Shown here: in pieces, positions 34,283 through 41,342 of the stretch
Layout: every line of letters starts with the position of its first letter
Position numbering within the stretch: the first letter of the stretch is position 1
From: Nitrosotalea devaniterrae
Lineage (GTDB): Archaea > Thermoproteota > Nitrososphaeria > Nitrososphaerales > Nitrosopumilaceae
Length of the DNA stretch: 64,000 bases
Reading direction: 5' to 3'
Assembly: GCA_900065925.1 (NCBI GenBank)
Contig: LN890280.1
Location: 674,451 to 738,450, forward strand
Translations under genes and position numbers: made by a program
Notes under the pieces: generated by a model
Seen by the model: the letters and a program-made list of their open reading frames with translations, nothing else
Databases searched by the model: none
Told to the model about the DNA's origin: nothing

Positions 34283-36049
34283 CTAGTTTATTTTTTCGTC
34301 TTGCACAACACGTTTTTGGCTGTTATACAAAGTTAGTATTTCTTCAATGTTGGTTGCGTTCTCCGATGTTTTTTCAAATCTTATCTTTCCTGTAAACTTT
34401 GGAAACCGTAATGCAAGTCCACTACCTTTTCTGATTTTGTCCATGGCAACTTTGTGGATTGGACTGAGGGTTATCTCTGATGCCACTATCTCTATTACAA
34501 CTTCTGGATCAAACCACACATCTGCCTCAAGTCCACTCTGGATTCTGGGGTCTTTTTTGACAGTTATCTTATCTGCAAGAATTTGATAAAACTGGTCTAG
34601 GCTCTCATCTGTAAAGCCTGTACCGACTTTGCAAATACTTGGAAACATGTCTGCCTCGGTGTCATATGCAGACAGCAACAAAGCGCCATACCTCCCAGTC
34701 CTTCTACCTCTTCCATAAAATGCACCCACTACCACCAAGTCGAGGCTGTCTCCAAGCTCGTTTCTATACTCTCGCTTGAGCTTGAGCCAGTTGTTTGCCC
34801 TTGCACCTGCACGATATGGCGAGTCTAACTGCTTTAGCATTATTCCCTCACATCCAGAATTTATTGCATTTTCCAAACTGTCTTCAACTTCGCTGTCTGA
34901 TTTTACCAGAACCATTGGCATGACTTTGGCAAAAGTATCCTCTGTTACGTTTTTCTCCAACAGTTTTCTTCTTTCTGCATATGACAAGTCAAGGCAACTT
35001 TTCTTATCCACCAGTAAAACATCAAAAAAGTTTACAGTGATTGGATATTCTTGTACTGCTTGGGCAATTTTGTATTTTCGTCTACGATGCATCAATTCCT
35101 GGAATGGTAAAAACTCGCCAGTGTCATCGTTTATTGCAACAGCTTCTGCTTCTAAAATAATTTCATCAGACTTTAACGCCTTGCCGATGTTTTCTACAAT
35201 ATCTGGATAGTAGCTTGTTATGTTTTCAAGGCTGCGAGAATACAAAACAATTTTTTCTCCCTGTCTGTGGACCTGGACTCGCTCGCCGTCAAGCTTGTAC
35301 TCTGATGCAAACTCTAGTCCCATTTTTTCATGGGCCTCTTGCGGACTCTTTACCCTTTCAGCAAGCATTGGTCGAATCGGGCTGAATATGGTAACTTGAA
35401 AATCTCTTAGGGCGTCTAGTCCATTTTTTGATACTGCAAATGAAACTTTGCCCAAGTCACTGCAGACATTATACGCGTGCTCAAGTGCTGGTCTGTTTTC
35501 TTTGGAACCAGTATATGCAATGGATAGCGCATCAAGTATTGTATAGTCTGCAATTCCAAGCCTAAGATTTGATGTTATTATTTTTGCAATAAATCCACCC
35601 TCTGTTGGCGTGGCATCATTTAGCAGGCTTGAGATGTACTTCATCTTCATGTCTTGTGACCTTGCGCCTTTTAATTCTGCAATTTTGTATAGTGTCTCAT
35701 AGACTCGCTCGACTGTAATGTTTTCACTCAAAAAAGTTGTCTGGGTTTTTTGCTCTAGTATCTTTGATGCCACTTGCCCAAAGTCTCCGGTATCTTTGTA
35801 CTCGTCCTCAATTTTTCTAATTGAAATTCCAGATGATTTTGATAGTGCTTTTATTGCAATCTTTTCTGCAATGCCAATTTCTACTCCCTCGTGGTCAGGT
35901 CGTAGTTTTCCTTGGAGCAAGTAGACAACTTTTGGTATTATATCCGGCGGTGTAATTTTAAAAAGATCTACTAGATGTTGTGTAAGCTCTAATCTCTTTG
36001 TGGTATTTTCCATGTAACTTAGCGTATCTGCAACAAGGGAAAATTTCAT
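34283..36049 (-). CDS. lig: ATP-dependent DNA ligase
   Basis: A 588-residue archaeal replicative ligase. The N-terminal DNA-binding domain spans about 1-220. The nucleotidyltransferase domain has motif I EYKLDGER with the adenylated Lys, motif III-like VNFFDVLLVDKK, motif IV EGIMLKQLDSPY and motif V WLKLKREY. The OB domain follows with motif VI region ALRFPKFTGKIRFEKTSENA. It seals nicks in replication and repair. ATG start. Confidence 0.97.
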   Translation of the reverse strand: MKFSLVADTLSYMENTTKRLELTQHLVDLFKITPPDIIPKVVYLLQGKLRPDHEGVEIGIAEKIAIKALSKSSGISIRKIEDEYKDTGDFGQVASKILEQKTQTTFLSENITVERVYETLYKIAELKGARSQDMKMKYISSLLNDATPTEGGFIAKIITSNLRLGIADYTILDALSIAYTGSKENRPALEHAYNVCSDLGKVSFAVSKNGLDALRDFQVTIFSPIRPMLAERVKSPQEAHEKMGLEFASEYKLDGERVQVHRQGEKIVLYSRSLENITSYYPDIVENIGKALKSDEIILEAEAVAINDDTGEFLPFQELMHRRRKYKIAQAVQEYPITVNFFDVLLVDKKSCLDLSYAERRKLLEKNVTEDTFAKVMPMVLVKSDSEVEDSLENAINSGCEGIMLKQLDSPYRAGARANNWLKLKREYRNELGDSLDLVVVGAFYGRGRRTGRYGALLLSAYDTEADMFPSICKVGTGFTDESLDQFYQILADKITVKKDPRIQSGLEADVWFDPEVVIEIVASEITLSPIHKVAMDKIRKGSGLALRFPKFTGKIRFEKTSENATNIEEILTLYNSQKRVVQDEKIN

Positions 36050-36083
36050 CTTAGGATTATTGACACGCGGAGGATAAAAGAAG

Positions 36084-36371
36084 TTATTTCTTGTGAAGAT
36101 GTGCCTGGATCTTTAATTTGATTTCTGTAGTTCGCTTTGAAATTATTCCATGAAAGTCAGAGTATTCTTCTGAATCCAAGAACCTCTTGTTTCTCTTGAG
36201 AAATCCATCAAAAAAGACTCCACCGATATACCCTACGTATAATCCGGTTGCAAAGTCTTCGATATTTGTAACAGGCCATTCCTTTGCTTCTGATATGACC
36301 ATTTTTGGATAGTCCAAAGAATATGTTATGATGTCATTTAGGTTCTTTTCTTCTATCATGTCAAGGCCCAT
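36084..36371 (-). CDS. Hypothetical small soluble protein
   Basis: A 95-residue protein (MGLDMIEEKNLNDII) with a central hydrophobic, Gly-rich stretch (FATGLYVGYIGGVFFDGFL) that is too weak to call a membrane helix. The C-terminal part is charged and helical. A TATA-like TACTAAATAC lies about 25-30 bases upstream of this ATG; a TTG three codons earlier is also in frame. Family not recognised. Confidence 0.6.
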   Translation of the reverse strand: MGLDMIEEKNLNDIITYSLDYPKMVISEAKEWPVTNIEDFATGLYVGYIGGVFFDGFLKRNKRFLDSEEYSDFHGIISKRTTEIKLKIQAHLHKK

Positions 36372-36469
36372 GATACACAAGCAACTTTTTCTAGTATTTA
36401 GTATTTCTCAAAATTTGACCTTTGGGTATATCTGACACTTATAAACAAAAATTCTTTCTTGGGGGTTGT

Positions 36470-36685
36470 CTATACTACTTCGAAATTAGATAGTGATTTT
36501 CTGATTTTTATTGTCAGGTATAGGTCATGTATGGTTCTATATGACAGCCTATTTCGTGGATCAAGTAATTCACGTTTGATTCCAAACGCTTCAATGGTAT
36601 CCCACATTTCGTCCAAAGACACTTCAACTACTTGCATACTTGATTTTATTTCAATATCGTGAATACATACCTGTGTATGTATCAC
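36470..36685 (-). CDS. Possible small protein divergent from S25e
   Basis: A 71-residue reading frame from a GTG, (M)IHTQVCIHDIEIKSS, ending IRKSLSNFEVV. It has mixed helix/strand character and a charged middle part. An ATG at 36637 would give a shorter form. A longer frame would run through the S25e promoter and is unlikely. Not recognised, and moderate evidence only. Confidence 0.45.
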   Translation of the reverse strand: MIHTQVCIHDIEIKSSMQVVEVSLDEMWDTIEAFGIKRELLDPRNRLSYRTIHDLYLTIKIRKSLSNFEVV

Positions 36686-36704
36686 ACCCCTACACCTTGT
36701 TCTG

Positions 36705-36714
36705 ATGACGTCAT
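36705..36714. promoter_or_regulatory. ATGACGTCAT palindrome near the S25e promoter
   Basis: Perfect 10-bp palindrome, eight bases upstream of the TATA box for S25e and between divergent genes. Position fits a regulator or BRE-proximal site. Confidence 0.35.
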
Positions 36715-36722
36715 TTTGTTCG

Positions 36723-36730
36723 TTTATAAA
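36723..36730. promoter_or_regulatory. TATA box of S25e gene
   Basis: TTTATAAA, 22 bases before the ATG at 36753. The element is itself a palindrome, so it could in principle also serve the minus-strand gene starting near 36685. Confidence 0.65.
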
Positions 36731-36752
36731 TAGGAGAAAAAAAGAATGCACC

Positions 36753-37064
36753 ATGGGCGGCGGCAAGAAGCAATCTCCAGCACAGGCAGAAAAGTCACAG
36801 ACAGCCGAGGCTGGAAAGAAAGATGGACAAAAGAAGGGAGACCGAAAAGATCAAAAGCCAAAGACCAACATTTCAGTCATCATTGATGAAAATCAAGCGA
36901 TGAACTTTATCAAGGGCGCAAAGGTCTTTACAGTTCAGGAATTATCAAGACAAACAAACGTCAAGATATCTGCAGCCAACGCATTATTGCAAACTTTACT
37001 CAAGAAAGGCTCTGTAAAAAGAATCGGTGGCTATAGCGGACACCACATTTACGTTCCAGCTTGA
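36753..37064 (+). CDS. rps25e: 30S ribosomal protein S25e
   Basis: A 103-residue small-subunit protein specific to Archaea and Eukarya. A Lys/Gln-rich N-terminal tail (1-45) precedes the winged-helix core (KVFTVQELSRQTNVKISAANALLQTLLKKGSVKRI). The ATG at 36753 is favoured by the TATA box; an earlier in-frame ATG lies upstream of the promoter. The end overlaps the convergent cyclophilin-like gene by 16 bases. Confidence 0.94.
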   Translation: MGGGKKQSPAQAEKSQTAEAGKKDGQKKGDRKDQKPKTNISVIIDENQAMNFIKGAKVFTVQELSRQTNVKISAANALLQTLLKKGSVKRIGGYSGHHIYVPA

Positions 37065-37435
37065 GTTATAGAAAAAATATCTCCAGGTTTTACATTTCGC
37101 AACTCTTCGACATTTGATGCTATTTTGCCAATCAGTGTCATTGGCTTTATGACCGGTACATCGTCTATGAAAAAACAGATCGAGCCATTTGCGGCTAGGA
37201 ATCCAACATCTCCCTTTTTGAATTGCGTCCTGAGTTTTTCTCCGCCTGTCTTGATTGTAGTGTCTACATATGCAACACTAGTACCCATCATGTGCGCATT
37301 TCCCTCGACTGGAATTGATCTAATTACTCCGCCTACTGTCTTTGGAGCAAGATGGCGCTTTAATTCCAAGTTTAGAACCGCTTTTCCCTTCAAGGATAAG
37401 ACAAGATCGAGCTTGGAAACCGAGCCTGCACTCAT
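37049..37435 (-). CDS. Cyclophilin-like beta-barrel protein (DUF369/TM1367-like)
   Basis: A 128-residue protein rich in beta strands: GGVIRSIPVEGNAHMMGTSVAYVDT, KKGDVGFLAANGSICFFIDD and LIGKIASNVEELRNVKPGDIFSI. The last phrase matches the ending of the archaeal Cyclophil_like family as I remember it. The prolyl isomerase active site of true cyclophilins is not evident. It is convergent with S25e and divergent from rpoK. Confidence 0.65.
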   Translation of the reverse strand: MSAGSVSKLDLVLSLKGKAVLNLELKRHLAPKTVGGVIRSIPVEGNAHMMGTSVAYVDTTIKTGGEKLRTQFKKGDVGFLAANGSICFFIDDVPVIKPMTLIGKIASNVEELRNVKPGDIFSITQAGT

Positions 37436-37486
37436 TTTTGAGGAGAAGGATTATGAATATATAACGTTTCTTTATCCAAAACCTCA

Positions 37487-37996
37487 ATGTCGGATGAACC
37501 TGAGGAAGTAAGTGTAGATACCGAAGAGGTTCAGCCAGTTGAGGAAGAAGAACCAAATCTAGGTCCTGTTGTAGTTGAAACAACCGAAGCTCCAGCTGAA
37601 GAAGAGGAAGAGGCAAATCCAAAGGCAAAGAAAGGAAAGAAGGAGCTAAGTGCTGAAGAGATTGCAGAACAGGAAAGACTACGAAAGATAATTGACGCCC
37701 GTGAAATTATTGACATTGATCCAATACATGAAGCAATAGAATACGAGATGACTGGAAAGGGCAAGATAATGATAGGCCCTCCAACACTGACAAGATTTGA
37801 AAAAGCAAGAATACTTGGAGCAAGAGCATTACAATTGTCCCTTGGTGCACCACCTTTCATACCAATACCAAAAGATGTTGCAACATCACTAGATCTTGCA
37901 TATGCAGAACTTGAAAAACGTGTAATTCCAATTACAATCAGACGAGTTTTACCAAACGGAGACTTTCAGAATATTCCAATAGATCTTTTCGACTAA
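37487..37996 (+). CDS. rpoK: RNA polymerase subunit K with acidic N-terminal extension
   Basis: Archaeal RpoK (eukaryotic Rpb6, bacterial omega), which helps fold the largest polymerase subunit. The core is LTRFEKARILGARALQLSLGAPPFI, followed by LAYAELEKRVIPITIRRVLPNG. The conserved core is about 75-80 residues. Here residues 1-85 form a Glu-rich then Lys-rich extension, similar in style to the acidic tail of Rpb6. It is followed seven bases later by an Alba-family gene. Confidence 0.95.
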   Translation: MSDEPEEVSVDTEEVQPVEEEEPNLGPVVVETTEAPAEEEEEANPKAKKGKKELSAEEIAEQERLRKIIDAREIIDIDPIHEAIEYEMTGKGKIMIGPPTLTRFEKARILGARALQLSLGAPPFIPIPKDVATSLDLAYAELEKRVIPITIRRVLPNGDFQNIPIDLFD

Positions 37997-38003
37997 TGGA
38001 TGA

Positions 38004-38354
38004 TTGGTCGATAAGACTTTAATAGAATGCATAAATGGTGGTGGTAGAGTTTTGTTGAGTGGAGTAGAAAAAGTACAGCTAGATGGTAATCCTGAAGGAA
38101 AGACAATCACAATTTATCAACAAGATATCGTACCTTGTGCACTTGACTTGCTAACTGACTTGGTAAAATACAAGACTGTCACACTTTTTGCAAAAGGTCA
38201 AGCAATTCCTACTGCAGTTGCAGTTGCAAATATTGTAACTGAAAACATGATGAAGGGAAATTCAAAGATTGTAGATATCGTTGTAGACAGCGAAGAAGAA
38301 TCAAACAGGCCGCTTGTTTCACTTATCCGAATTACTGTAACTAAAACAAACTAG
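38004..38354 (+). CDS. Alba-family nucleic-acid-binding protein
   Basis: A 116-residue protein with the Alba fold order. The central YKTVTLFAKGQAIPTAVAVANIVTENMM matches the Alba helix region (aRGxAIxxAV), and a strand IVDIVVDSEEE and a C-terminal SLIRITVTK follow. Alba proteins bind DNA or RNA and package nucleoids. The N-terminal 40 residues are more divergent than usual and the acidic loop is uncommon, so RNA binding is possible. The TTG start lies seven bases after rpoK. Confidence 0.8.
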   Translation: MVDKTLIECINGGGRVLLSGVEKVQLDGNPEGKTITIYQQDIVPCALDLLTDLVKYKTVTLFAKGQAIPTAVAVANIVTENMMKGNSKIVDIVVDSEEESNRPLVSLIRITVTKTN

Positions 38355-38767
38355 TACGAGCTTCCAGGACCTTTGAGAAGCATATTTTCACATTCCTTAC
38401 ACACTGCTTCATCTATGTTTGATTCAAGCTTGTGGTGAATGTCACAAATTAGCAAGCTTGACTTGATGTAGTTGCACAAGCCAATGAATTTTGAAAGGCT
38501 TGCAGGTGTGTATGCCATCTTGGATGCCAGGTTGTTTGAAATGTCATTTATCATCTCAGAGACTTCTTTTACGGAAAGCAACTTGTTGATCAGGACTGGA
38601 TCGCCCCTTGTTCCTCTGACATAATTGCTTATGGCAGCCTGTGTTACTCCCAATAATTTTGAAACTTCCTCCTCTCGTATCTTGTGCTCTTCTATGAGTT
38701 TTTTTGCAAGAATTGCCCTTAATGCAGGTATGAGAGTCTTGGTTTCTATCTCTGACGGGAGAAGCAT
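38351..38767 (-). CDS. HTH regulator with C-terminal Cys/His site
   Basis: A 138-residue archaeal regulator. The N-terminal HTH is EEEVSKLLGVTQAAISNYVRGTRGD, a Cro/CI-like helix pair. The middle is helical. The C-terminus carries CDIHHKLESNIDEAVCKEC, likely a metal site. A TATA element (TTTAAATAT on the minus strand) lies about 20-25 bases before the ATG at 38767, supporting that start over a TTG two codons upstream. The last four bases overlap the Alba gene. Confidence 0.82.
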   Translation of the reverse strand: MLLPSEIETKTLIPALRAILAKKLIEEHKIREEEVSKLLGVTQAAISNYVRGTRGDPVLINKLLSVKEVSEMINDISNNLASKMAYTPASLSKFIGLCNYIKSSLLICDIHHKLESNIDEAVCKECENMLLKGPGSSY

Positions 38768-38784
38768 ACACAAAATGTCTCTGT

Positions 38785-38796
38785 AAAATATTTAAA
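38785..38796 (-). promoter_or_regulatory. TATA box of the HTH regulator
   Basis: TTTAAATATTTT read on the minus strand, about 20-25 bases from the ATG at 38767. Confidence 0.5.
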
Positions 38797-38851
38797 CCTA
38801 GTCATATTTTTCGTGATGACTTTTTTTAGAGGGTGTGAAATGATCCATTGA

Positions 38852-39802
38852 TTGCAAGAAATCATATCTCAGATCAAAAAACTCGTAACAAAATCTGTAC
38901 TGGAACATGACTCTGATTCCATTGCTCTATCAGGAGGACTAGATTCATCAATTCTTGCATCTTGTGTGAAAAACAAGAAAATGAAATCTTTTGCTCTTAT
39001 TGCAAAAGATTTTCCTTCAACAGATCTAGTGCATGCCCAACTTGTGGCAAAATCTTGTGATATTGCACTTGACATGATACCTGTAGATGTTGAAGTTTTA
39101 CTTGATGCAGCAGAAAAGACAATCCAGATCTTGCAAGTGTTCAATCCTATTGAAATTCGAAATAATGTTGTGGTGTATCTTACAATGAAGACTGCAAAAG
39201 AGGCTGGGTTTGCGTCAATTATGACAGGCGATGGGGCAGACGAGCTCTTTGCAGGGTATAATTTCTTCAAGAGGTTATCTGGAGAAGAACTGGAAAAAGA
39301 TCTAAAAAGAATATGGAGTGTAATGCATTTTCCGTCTCGCTCCATATCGCAATCAATTGGAATGTCACTACATACGCCATTTCTGGATGATGCGGTATCT
39401 GATTATGTGAAAACTATACCGGCAGACTTGAAGGTTCACGAAGAAAATGGTACAAAATATGGCAAGTGGATACTTCGCAAGGCGTTTGAAAGCGATCTTC
39501 CAGAATCCATAATCTGGAGAGAAAAGTCTGCAATGCAGGACGGCTCTGGCACAAGCGGCCTGACATCTTTTCTTGATGGCATGATATCAGACAAGTACTA
39601 TACTGAACAATCAAAGCATCACCAAGAAAAGGATCTAGTCAAGATTTTATCAAAAGAGTCACTATACTATTATGAGATATATAGAAAATACTTTGATGCG
39701 CCTCACACGTTAGGAAAATTTGAGGTACGGTGTCCAAACTGTAATTATTCTCTAAAACAAGGCTCTCATTTTTGCCGCATGTGCGGAAGTTATCCTATTT
39801 AG
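38852..39802 (+). CDS. Stand-alone asparagine-synthetase-like enzyme with zinc ribbon
   Basis: A 316-residue protein carrying only the PP-loop ATPase half of asparagine synthetase: SGGLDSS (27-33), TGDGADELFAGYNFF near residue 133 and LHTPFLDDAVSDYV. The glutaminase domain is missing, so ammonia or another amine would be the nucleophile. The C-terminus adds a zinc ribbon with C294, C297, C308 and C311 (CPNC and CRMC). The substrate may be aspartate or something else. The TTG start gives (M)QEIISQIKK. The stop runs into a convergent YHS gene. Confidence 0.85.
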   Translation: MQEIISQIKKLVTKSVLEHDSDSIALSGGLDSSILASCVKNKKMKSFALIAKDFPSTDLVHAQLVAKSCDIALDMIPVDVEVLLDAAEKTIQILQVFNPIEIRNNVVVYLTMKTAKEAGFASIMTGDGADELFAGYNFFKRLSGEELEKDLKRIWSVMHFPSRSISQSIGMSLHTPFLDDAVSDYVKTIPADLKVHEENGTKYGKWILRKAFESDLPESIIWREKSAMQDGSGTSGLTSFLDGMISDKYYTEQSKHHQEKDLVKILSKESLYYYEIYRKYFDAPHTLGKFEVRCPNCNYSLKQGSHFCRMCGSYPI

Positions 39803-39941
39803 ATTTCTTCCACTTGTTTGGTTTTTTGGAAAATATTCTCTTGCATCCATGGCAGCAAAAATAATACTTTTTGCCTTCATATTCGTGGACAAGAGCAAGA
39901 CTCTCATCTAGTTCGATTCCACATACTGGATCAACTGGCAT
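39795..39941 (-). CDS. YHS-domain microprotein
   Basis: A 48-residue protein that is almost only a YHS domain: DPVCGIELDE at the N-terminus and YYFCCHGCKRIF, followed by a Lys-rich tail. YHS domains bind metal and occur in copper ATPases and stand-alone proteins. Cysteines are at 7, 29, 30 and 33. The 3' end overlaps the asparagine-synthetase-like gene by eight bases. ATG start. Role could be metal binding or storage. Confidence 0.8.
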   Translation of the reverse strand: MPVDPVCGIELDESLALVHEYEGKKYYFCCHGCKRIFSKKPNKWKKSK

Positions 39942-40038
39942 ATTGAGATTCGTCTTGCGTTTGTATTTAAAACTTACAATTAAAGAATTAATGTAAAGTT
40001 ATGATCTCTGGTTATGGCGTATGACTGTAAATCATGTC

Positions 40039-40185
40039 TTAATCTAGATTCTTTATGAAATCCTGCATCTTCTGAATACTCTTGGAATTTAGCATCAACT
40101 CATTTAGATAACTCTCTTCTCCGACACATGCCATGTTTTTTGTTCTTTTGTGCGATTTTTCACTCTCGCATTTGATCTCATTCAT
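40039..40185 (-). CDS. Possible 48-residue microprotein
   Basis: An ATG-initiated frame of 48 codons, MNEIKCESEK to FIKNLD, with a charged start and a helical C-terminus (SYLNELMLNSKSIQKMQDF). It resembles in style, but not clearly in sequence, the 71-residue protein at 41093-41308. No promoter is obvious. Moderate to low support. Confidence 0.4.
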   Translation of the reverse strand: MNEIKCESEKSHKRTKNMACVGEESYLNELMLNSKSIQKMQDFIKNLD

Positions 40186-40260
40186 GATGATATCACTACA
40201 AACTTGCTAGTATTATCTCCGTGTATTTTATTTTAAAAATACATGACATGAATTGTTTTC

Positions 40261-40539
40261 TTACCTGATTCTTTCCAAAAGCAACTTCTTGTCTTCATAA
40301 TACATGCGCAAGATAGGGTTTTTTTCAAGGGATTTTAGCAGGTATAAAATTCCTCCTTTTCTTGTTGTCTTGATCTTTTTTATTTTGTATACCTTGTTTG
40401 GTTCATCAACTGATGTTATACGTACTCTTTCTCCACTTCTAAATACTGACAATTTCTCTCCAACCTGTAATATCCGGTACAATTGATAAGCGCTATCTAT
40501 AGTTTTTATAAATTGTATATAGTGAACATCGTCAGACAT
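40261..40539 (-). CDS. Hypothetical 92-residue protein
   Basis: A basic protein with a helix (YIQFIKTIDSAYQLYRILQVGE) followed by beta strands (SGERVRITSVDEPNKVYKIKKIKTTRKGGILYLL) like a small SH3 or OB barrel, and a charged end. Family not recognised. The 156 bases upstream to the C2H2 gene (40540-40695) show no feature I can support. Confidence 0.6.
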   Translation of the reverse strand: MSDDVHYIQFIKTIDSAYQLYRILQVGEKLSVFRSGERVRITSVDEPNKVYKIKKIKTTRKGGILYLLKSLEKNPILRMYYEDKKLLLERIR

Positions 40540-40695
40540 TTACCATCATAGGTGCATAGGTTTAGTGTCTCATTATCTTACAGTATGATGGCAACTTTTT
40601 TTTCTATCAGTTCATCATATTTTTCTATGATGTTGATCTCTAGCTAAATGAATTTCAATCAAATCGATTAAATCAAAAATCTCTGATTTAATACC

Positions 40696-40794
40696 ATGCC
40701 AACTTGTAAGGAATGCAACACGCTTTTCTATTCCAATGAAGGTCTAGAAGTGCACCTAATTCATGCTCATAAAAAAGGCAAGATGCTAAACTAG
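40696..40794 (+). CDS. Single C2H2 zinc-finger microprotein
   Basis: A 32-residue protein that is a complete C2H2 finger: Cys4, Cys7, Phe11, Leu17, His20 and His25. This gives C-x2-C-x3-F-x5-L-x2-H-x4-H, the classical spacing. It starts MPTCKEC and ends with a Lys-rich tail. Stand-alone C2H2 fingers occur in archaea, but their roles are poorly known; nucleic-acid binding is the likely one. ATG start. Confidence 0.7.
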   Translation: MPTCKECNTLFYSNEGLEVHLIHAHKKGKMLN

Positions 40795-40869
40795 TCTGCA
40801 GGACTTGTCCTGTAGTTCTTGCAGTGCCTGAACCGATGGTTTAGATGATTCCATGACGTACTATGTCCC

Positions 40870-41082
40870 ATGGACATGATACGACTCAAGTCAAATGACT
40901 TGCAGTCCGTTGGCTATGATGAATCGTTACAAATAATGGAAATACAATTTCATCGTGGAGGATTATATCGATACTTTGATGTGCCAAAAAAGATCTACGA
41001 TGGATTGGTAAAATCTGTTTTATCTCATGGACAATATCATACAAGATACATCAAAAACAGATATCGACACGAAAAGATCTGA
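40870..41082 (+). CDS. KTSC-domain protein
   Basis: A 70-residue protein matching the KTSC domain, seen at the C-terminus of some lysyl-tRNA synthetases and as stand-alone phage and archaeal proteins. Core: SVGYDESLQIMEIQFHRGGLYRYFDVP, then YDGLVKSVLSHGQYHTRYIKNRY. The RNA or protein partner is unknown. An ATG two codons later is an alternative start. Confidence 0.85.
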   Translation: MDMIRLKSNDLQSVGYDESLQIMEIQFHRGGLYRYFDVPKKIYDGLVKSVLSHGQYHTRYIKNRYRHEKI

Positions 41083-41092
41083 TTTGATTTTT

Positions 41093-41308
41093 TTACAGCT
41101 TGACGCTTTTTGATAGATCGTTTTTCATTTCAGGTTGATTGCCTGATTCTTTTTCTGCAGCATCGCTTTTGTTCAAGTCCAGTATTTTCTTCATTATGAT
41201 ATCTCTCTTGTCAAAATTGGTGTTCTTGTCAAAGTATAGTTCGCTATCGCATTTGTTTTGCTCTGAAATTAATTCATGCAACAATGTTGTTAGTTCGTGT
41301 GTGTTCAT
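41093..41308 (-). CDS. Hypothetical 71-residue helical protein
   Basis: It starts MNTHELTTLLHELISEQNK and continues as a charged helical protein ending LSKSVKL. No metal motif or membrane segment. It is convergent with the KTSC gene. An ATG eight codons upstream is also in frame. Confidence 0.5.
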   Translation of the reverse strand: MNTHELTTLLHELISEQNKCDSELYFDKNTNFDKRDIIMKKILDLNKSDAAEKESGNQPEMKNDLSKSVKL

Positions 41309-41342
41309 GGTATGATGATACCACCATGACATCTAAACTCAT

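Noticed and set aside
36705-36752. Earlier in-frame ATG for S25e (16 extra residues)
   Set aside because: It would place the start upstream of the TATA box; the ATG at 36753 fits the promoter and the protein family.
40540-40695. 156-base gap with TATGATG-like repeats
   Set aside because: No conserved RNA pattern or reading frame could be supported.
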